Shown here piece by piece: positions 24,965 to 29,211 of a stretch of DNA of 29,211 nucleotides (position 1 is the first letter of the stretch; each line of letters begins with the position of its first letter). The notes under the pieces are model-generated. The model was not told the DNA's origin, did not search any database, and saw nothing but the letters and a program-made list of their open reading frames with translations. Position numbers and translations under genes: made by a program. This stretch comes from Nitrososphaerota archaeon (GTDB lineage: Archaea; Thermoproteota; Nitrososphaeria; Nitrososphaerales; CADDZS01), in NCBI GenBank assembly GCA_013288145.1, contig JABDCJ010000032.1, positions 1-29,211 on the forward strand, written 5' to 3'.

Positions 24965-25504
24965 ATGCGGGCAGAGCTGATAGAGAACAGGCTCGTAGTC
25001 TGGGACATCGAGGAATCCCGGAAGCTTTTTTCTTCCGGTTTCTTTGGAAAACCGATCGGTATTCCAAAGCCCAGGCAGGGCGATTTCGACGTTCCCGTAA
25101 TCCTGGATCTTTTCGAGGGATACTACCTGAGCGCGAAATCCCAGATCCAGATCTATCAGGATGAGCGAAAAGTTTCGCCGGAACGCTTCGAGCGAATCTG
25201 CAAGGAAGCCGTTTTCCAGTTCGATGAAAAACTGATAGTTTACAGAAAGCTCCGCGATGCGGGGTTTGTCGTTACTCCAGGAGTAAAGTTTGGAGCTGAT
25301 TTTGCAGCTTATGAGAGAGGACCGGGAATTGATCACGCGCCGTATCTCGTCCGGGTTCAGACGCCCTCAAGCAAGATGACGGCAACCGACATTGTGCTTG
25401 CCGGAAGGCTTGCAACGACGGTAAGAAAGCAGTTCATCATTGCAGTGGTTGATGCTTCGAAAGAAGAAGTATCGTTTGTGGGATTTGACTGGTGGCGCGC
25501 CTAA
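24965..25504 (+). CDS. endA: tRNA-splicing endonuclease, catalytic subunit
   Basis: EndA cuts archaeal introns at bulge-helix-bulge structures. From ATG 24965 the product is 179 residues, the size of a single-unit alpha subunit. The catalytic triad is intact: Tyr116 in FGADFAAYERGP, His124 in IDHAPYLV and Lys155 in LATTVRKQF, matching Tyr115/His125/Lys156 of Methanocaldococcus jannaschii EndA. The open frame extends to 24881, but those residues overlap the DUF47 gene in another frame and are not family-like. The stop codon overlaps the stop of the converging Lrp gene by 3 bases. The tRNA-Arg gene in this window is a likely substrate. Confidence 0.95.
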   Translation: MRAELIENRLVVWDIEESRKLFSSGFFGKPIGIPKPRQGDFDVPVILDLFEGYYLSAKSQIQIYQDERKVSPERFERICKEAVFQFDEKLIVYRKLRDAGFVVTPGVKFGADFAAYERGPGIDHAPYLVRVQTPSSKMTATDIVLAGRLATTVRKQFIIAVVDASKEEVSFVGFDWWRA

Positions 25505-25986
25505 AGTTTGATGATGAAACTTTCCTTCAGGCTGTTCAGAACGATGCTTGTCACAGCGCGTTCGACAAAGTCCATCGCTAAAACCTCTTTGATGAATCGA
25601 TCCATCAGGAGCGTCGTCTCGAATTTTGCGACAAGGCCGATATCGAAATCGCCGGTAATGTCGTAGACAACGCAAACATTGGGGAATTTTGAAAGCTTGC
25701 TTTCGACGTCCCTGAGGTGCTTACCCTTCGCTTGGAGAAGAATTAGCGCCGTAATTCCGTACCCCAACTTCGAGTAGTTTATGTCAACGGAGAATCCTCT
25801 GATCACTTTCGCTTCTTCGAGCCTGCTTACCCGCGAGTGAACAGTGCCCACTGAAATTTTCAATTTTCTTGCAATGTCTCTGTAACTTGATCGCGCATCT
25901 TCCTGCAACGCCCGAAGAATTTCAATATCTATCGGTTCTGCTTGAAATTCTTCGCCATCTTTTTCATCCTGCAATTTTGACTGCAA
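25501..25986 (-). CDS. Lrp/AsnC-family transcriptional regulator
   Basis: The 161-residue protein has an N-terminal helix-turn-helix at about 19-66 (DIEILRALQEDARSSYRDIA, SVGTVHSRVSRLEEAKVIRG) and a C-terminal RAM ligand/oligomerisation domain at about 75-155 (GITALILLQAKG, VVYDITGDFDIGLVAKF). Such regulators sense amino acids and bind AT-rich palindromes. The start is TTG 25986; no ATG is in frame nearby. It is divergent from glnA over 135 bases, so nitrogen or glutamine control of glnA is a reasonable inference. Confidence 0.93.
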   Translation of the reverse strand: MQSKLQDEKDGEEFQAEPIDIEILRALQEDARSSYRDIARKLKISVGTVHSRVSRLEEAKVIRGFSVDINYSKLGYGITALILLQAKGKHLRDVESKLSKFPNVCVVYDITGDFDIGLVAKFETTLLMDRFIKEVLAMDFVERAVTSIVLNSLKESFIIKL

Positions 25987-26121
25987 TTTATGTAACTGCT
26001 TCGATTGAGCGTATCAACAAATGTCCAATTTATTGGTATCTGAATAGACAAACGTCAGGCCCCGCTAGAATTAAATAACCATATTGACAACATTCGGCCA
26101 ATTCGGTGTTCATTCGTCAAA
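25987..26121. promoter_or_regulatory. divergent lrp/glnA control region with candidate operator
   Basis: The spacer contains CCAAT-TT-ATTGG at 26025-26036, a perfect palindrome with an AT core of the kind bound by Lrp/AsnC proteins. Its AATTTATT core also overlaps a possible TATA box for the lrp gene, which would allow self-regulation. GAATTAAATAA (about 26067-26077) is a likely TATA box for glnA, about 45-55 bases before its TTG. Binding is untested. Confidence 0.45.
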
Positions 26122-27597
26122 TTGCCATATTCTAGAGAAGGAGGAAAGCTGAAGCCAAGAAAGTACACGCAATCAGAAGTCATGTCAAAGATGCACGAAG
26201 ACAAGGTGCGCTTTGTCGACCTGCAATTTACAGACGTACCCGGACGTTTACAGCACGTTACCGTTCCAGTCGAGTCGCTGGACGACGATGCATTCAAAGA
26301 TGGTGTGCCTAAACTGGACGGCAGCTCGATCAGAGGCTTCACAGACATTCACGAGTCTGACATGATCCTGCTACCTGACCCTGTAACTTATGGTACCCTG
26401 CCCTGGGGCGATGAATCTTTGAAAACCGGCAGGATGATTTGCGACGTTTCCTGGGGTTATGGAATGGGTAGATTTTTCCGGGATCCCAGATGGATCGCTC
26501 AGAGAGCGGAAGAAGAAGCGAAAAAACTTGGCTATGATACAACTTATTGGGGACCCGAGATCGAGTTCTTTGTTTTCGACAAAGTAACCTGGGATGTTGC
26601 TACCCCATATGCGGCACAGGGGTACAGGATAGAATCGAAAGAGGCAGCATGGAACCCAGGAGTCGGAGTGAATAACAGCCCGCCGATCAGATTCAAGGAG
26701 GGATACTTTCCAGCAACTCCGCAGGATTCACTTCAGGACTTTAGAAGCGAGTGCGTAAGTGTTCTCGGAAATAATTTTGGAATAGTCTCGGATGCTCACC
26801 ATCACGAGGTTGCAACCGCCGGGCAGTGTGAAATTGACATGCGGTTTGATACCCTGACCAACATGGGTGATGCCGCCGCGACTTACAAGTATGTGGTCAA
26901 AAACATCGCTGCCAAGAACGGCATGGTCGCGACCATGATGCCTAAACCGATCTTTCTCGATAACGCCTCAGGAATGCACGTTCACGTGTCTCTGTGGAAA
27001 GACGGTACAAACCTGATGTTTGACGAAAACGACGATTATGCGGAGCTCAGCCAGCTCGGCCGATACTTTGGAGGGGGCTTAATTGAGCACGCTAGAGCCC
27101 TTGCAGCTATAACGAATCCGACGACAAACTCGTATCGCAGACTTGTTCCTGGCTTTGAAGCTCCAGTCTACGTAGCATGGAGTAGAAGAAACAGATCTGC
27201 AAACATTCGCATCCCCGTGAACATGAAGGGGGCGAAATACTCGTCGAGAAAGCGTCTGGAATACAGAACGCCTGACACGGCTGCGAATCCCTATCTTGCT
27301 TTTTCGGCAATTCTGTCCGCAGGACTCGACGGCATCAAGAAGAAGTTGGACATTGGAAATCCGGTAGATGAAGACATTTACAAGCTTAGCCCCGAGCGCA
27401 GAAGAGCACTTGGAATTAAGGAACTGCCGGGTTCTCTCAAAGAAGCCCTGGATTGTCTCCAGTCAGACCAGGATTTCCTGAAACCAATCTTCACTCAGGA
27501 AATAATCGACGCAGTCATTGAAAACGGAATGAAAGAGTTCGGCGAAATCTCTAGGCGCCCTCATCCATACGAGTTCTATCTCTACTTCGATATTTAG
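26122..27597 (+). CDS. glnA: glutamine synthetase, type I
   Basis: GS makes glutamine from glutamate, ammonia and ATP, the main ammonia-assimilation step. Motifs in order: KLDGSSIRGF, YWGPEIEFFVFD (metal glutamate), EVATAGQCEIDMRF, GMHVHVSLW, NPTTNSYRRLVPGFEAPVY and RLEYRTPDTAANPYLAFSA. The 491 residues are somewhat longer than usual, partly because of an N-terminal extension. The start is given as TTG 26122. A strong GGAGG lies inside this N-terminus (about 26140) followed by CTG at 26149, and ATG 26182 is also in frame, so the true start is unsettled. It is divergent from an Lrp regulator. A hairpin GGAACG/CGTTCC (27604-27623) follows the stop. Confidence 0.97.
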   Translation: MPYSREGGKLKPRKYTQSEVMSKMHEDKVRFVDLQFTDVPGRLQHVTVPVESLDDDAFKDGVPKLDGSSIRGFTDIHESDMILLPDPVTYGTLPWGDESLKTGRMICDVSWGYGMGRFFRDPRWIAQRAEEEAKKLGYDTTYWGPEIEFFVFDKVTWDVATPYAAQGYRIESKEAAWNPGVGVNNSPPIRFKEGYFPATPQDSLQDFRSECVSVLGNNFGIVSDAHHHEVATAGQCEIDMRFDTLTNMGDAAATYKYVVKNIAAKNGMVATMMPKPIFLDNASGMHVHVSLWKDGTNLMFDENDDYAELSQLGRYFGGGLIEHARALAAITNPTTNSYRRLVPGFEAPVYVAWSRRNRSANIRIPVNMKGAKYSSRKRLEYRTPDTAANPYLAFSAILSAGLDGIKKKLDIGNPVDEDIYKLSPERRRALGIKELPGSLKEALDCLQSDQDFLKPIFTQEIIDAVIENGMKEFGEISRRPHPYEFYLYFDI

Positions 27598-27603
27598 AGC
27601 GCC

Positions 27604-27623
27604 GGAACGAATCACGCCGTTCC
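27604..27623 (+). terminator. stem-loop after glnA
   Basis: GGAACG-8 bases-CGTTCC begins six bases after the glnA stop. There is no T run directly after it, so it may be a transcript-end or stability element rather than a strong terminator. The rest of the gap to 27854 between the converging glnA and ligase genes shows nothing assignable. Confidence 0.35.
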
Positions 27624-27854
27624 AGTAGTCGTTTAGAACTGCTGGGACGTCTCCATTTTTCATTCTTTGCTCATGAAAGAAATTCTCCAGAGAGGAAAAA
27701 AGCTAGGCTTTCACGTCATATTATCCAGCCTAACATCTGATAGCTTTCCGAGCATCAATCTTCACTAGCATTTTGGATTTGAAAAGGTGGCACATCTAAG
27801 GAAGTTGGATTCAAATTCAAAGAGTGGCAGGATGCTTGCTATTATGAACTCATT

Positions 27855-29211
27855 TTATGACGCCGACTTGCGTTTTCTCGGCGCAGCATCCGGCTCAACT
27901 TTTTCCTCTTCCTTTTTCTTTGTCTCGAGCTGCCTGACTTGTTTTTGATAGATTTCAAGTAACTCTTGAATAGTTGTCGCGTCTTCAGGAGTTTTGTCGT
28001 CCCGGATTTTTCCGGTAAACTTTGGGAATCGTAAAGCTAACCCGGCGGCGGGACGGATCATTCCCAGTCCTGCAGAATATATGGGACTGAGAGTGATTTC
28101 AGAAGCAATAATTTCGATTACCGTCTTTGGCTCAAACCAGACTTCTGAGCTCACCCGCGCATCCACGCGAGGGCTCTTCACAGCTATCTTGTGCTGATCA
28201 AGCGCCTTGCTTATCTTTTCAAGATCCAGATCCGAAAAGCCCGTTCCTACCTTAGTCGTTGTTCGGAAAATGTCGGCATCCGGATCGTAGGCTGCCAGCA
28301 AGTATGCCCCATAAACGCCGGCTCTCCTTCCCATGCCGTGATTTGCTCCTACAATGACCAGATCGATCGTATCACGCATGTTAGGGCGATATTCCGGCTT
28401 GAATTTTATCCAAGCATAACCTCTCGCTCCCGCTTTATACGTACTTTTCAGATCCTTGAGGACAAGTCCTTCGCAGCCGGCAGCGAGTGATTCTTCCATC
28501 AAAGAATCTATCTGGGTAGAATCATTTACGTTGCTAGCCGGGACCAGCATCATGTTGTCTTTCGTTTTTGCTTTTTCATACAAGCTCTTCAGTTTTGAGC
28601 GTCTTGCTTCGTAATTTTCATTGATCATCGGAGTTTTTTCGACTAAGAGGACATCGAACAAGTTCAAAACTACGGGGTATTGGCTCTGCACCGCATCAAG
28701 CTCATATTTCCGTCTACGATGCATTAGTTCCTGAAATGGGAGATACTTTCCAGAAGAGTCGATCGCAACGACCTCGCCTTCCACTATGAATTGTTTCGCT
28801 GGCAGACTGGAGAGAGCTTCTACGACATCGGAGTATTGATCAGTAATTATCTCTTGTCGTCTAGAAAAAAGGATAACATTTCCTTCCAACGTCTTGTGAG
28901 CCTGTACTCTCTCACCATCCAGTTTGTATTCTGCCGACGCTAGCCCGCCCATCTGTTCGATAATAGCTTCAGCGGTTTCCATTCGCTCAGCGAGCATCGG
29001 ACGAACCGGCTTGCCTGCGGTTACCTGTACTTCTTCAACAGCTTTCATGTCCTTTCGAGCCAACAGGTCTGCAACATATCCGAGATCACTCGTCAGATTA
29101 TAGGCGTGCTCTAATTTTTCACGCCCTTTTTTATCACCTGTGTACCTGATAGACAAAGCATCAAGAACAGTGAAATCAGCTACGCCTAAACGCAACTTTC
29201 CGGTCACGAAC
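27855..29211 (-). CDS. lig: ATP-dependent DNA ligase, 5' end cut off
   Basis: The enzyme seals nicks in DNA by forming a covalent lysyl-AMP. The active-site motif is EYKLDGERVQ, with the lysine being adenylated. FIVEGEVVAID (motif III-type), LNLFDVLLVE, EGLVLKDLKSTYK (motif IV) and GYAWIKFKPEY (motif V) follow, and the OB domain contains TIDLVIVGANHGMGRRAG. The C-terminus is lysine-rich. The visible 452 residues lack most of the N-terminal DNA-binding domain; archaeal ligases are usually 550-600 residues. The frame is open at the window edge, so the GTG at 29207 is internal. Confidence 0.96.
   Translation of the reverse strand, partial: FVTGKLRLGVADFTVLDALSIRYTGDKKGREKLEHAYNLTSDLGYVADLLARKDMKAVEEVQVTAGKPVRPMLAERMETAEAIIEQMGGLASAEYKLDGERVQAHKTLEGNVILFSRRQEIITDQYSDVVEALSSLPAKQFIVEGEVVAIDSSGKYLPFQELMHRRRKYELDAVQSQYPVVLNLFDVLLVEKTPMINENYEARRSKLKSLYEKAKTKDNMMLVPASNVNDSTQIDSLMEESLAAGCEGLVLKDLKSTYKAGARGYAWIKFKPEYRPNMRDTIDLVIVGANHGMGRRAGVYGAYLLAAYDPDADIFRTTTKVGTGFSDLDLEKISKALDQHKIAVKSPRVDARVSSEVWFEPKTVIEIIASEITLSPIYSAGLGMIRPAAGLALRFPKFTGKIRDDKTPEDATTIQELLEIYQKQVRQLETKKKEEEKVEPDAAPRKRKSAS

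Noticed and set aside
29205..29207. GTG as start of the DNA ligase
   Set aside because: The frame is open to the window edge and the DNA-binding domain is missing, so the gene starts outside.
1..29211. CRISPR array, rRNA, transposase or integrase genes
   Set aside because: None seen: no regularly spaced repeats, no rRNA signatures, no recombinase motifs in any plausible frame.

Overview
The window is archaeal, most likely from a non-ammonia-oxidising or deeply branching member of the Nitrososphaerota (Thaumarchaeota) or a close TACK relative. Support comes from class I lysyl-tRNA synthetase, archaeal type II glyceraldehyde-3-phosphate dehydrogenase, TrpB2, an archaeal ATP-dependent DNA ligase, a tRNA-splicing endonuclease, an intron-bearing tRNA gene, TadA/TadC-type pilus genes and a zinc-ribbon protein resembling the Thaumarchaeal output domain (TackOD1). 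Many genes appear to start with TTG and have a TATA-like box about 25-35 bases upstream, as in leaderless archaeal transcription. No ammonia-oxidation gene is present. The lineage call is an inference from gene content.

Layout. 1-3796: a cut-off PIN-domain ATPase and a histidine-degradation pair, hutU and hutI, divergent around a 103-base control region. 4093-6490: a HAD phosphatase divergent from lysS. 6799-7553: a secreted Ig-like protein broken by one frameshift. 7636-7724: tRNA-Arg(CCG) with a 13-base non-canonical intron whose bulge-helix-bulge fold can be drawn base by base. 7914-8948: a membrane protein with a bacterial-PH-like domain. 8949-10116: a long gene-free stretch holding one copy of a multi-block repeat. 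10117-14113: trpB2, then (opposite strand) a 99-aa protein, pgk and gap, the last two overlapping by 4 bases. 14284-14655: an unknown protein followed by a hairpin-rich spacer.

14998-23250 is a type IV pilus region. On the minus strand lie the assembly ATPase, two TadC-like platform proteins and the zinc-ribbon protein, tightly packed. Beside them are a divergent pair (ribbon-helix-helix-like protein and small basic protein), a tandem RecA/GvpD-like ATPase whose second P-loop is degenerate, and a prepilin peptidase with both catalytic aspartates. No pilin is recognisable here.

23441-23652 holds the second copy of the repeat, in inverted orientation. Then come a small membrane protein, a DUF47/PhoU-like protein with tRNA endonuclease endA 16 bases downstream, an Lrp/AsnC regulator divergent from glnA, and a DNA ligase cut by the window end.

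The items most worth a second look are the dispersed inverted repeat family (9495-9814 and 23441-23652), the pilus region with its tandem ATPase and zinc-ribbon/nuclease-fold-like protein, the minimal tRNA intron, and the short direct repeats bracketing 14.15-14.99 kb.
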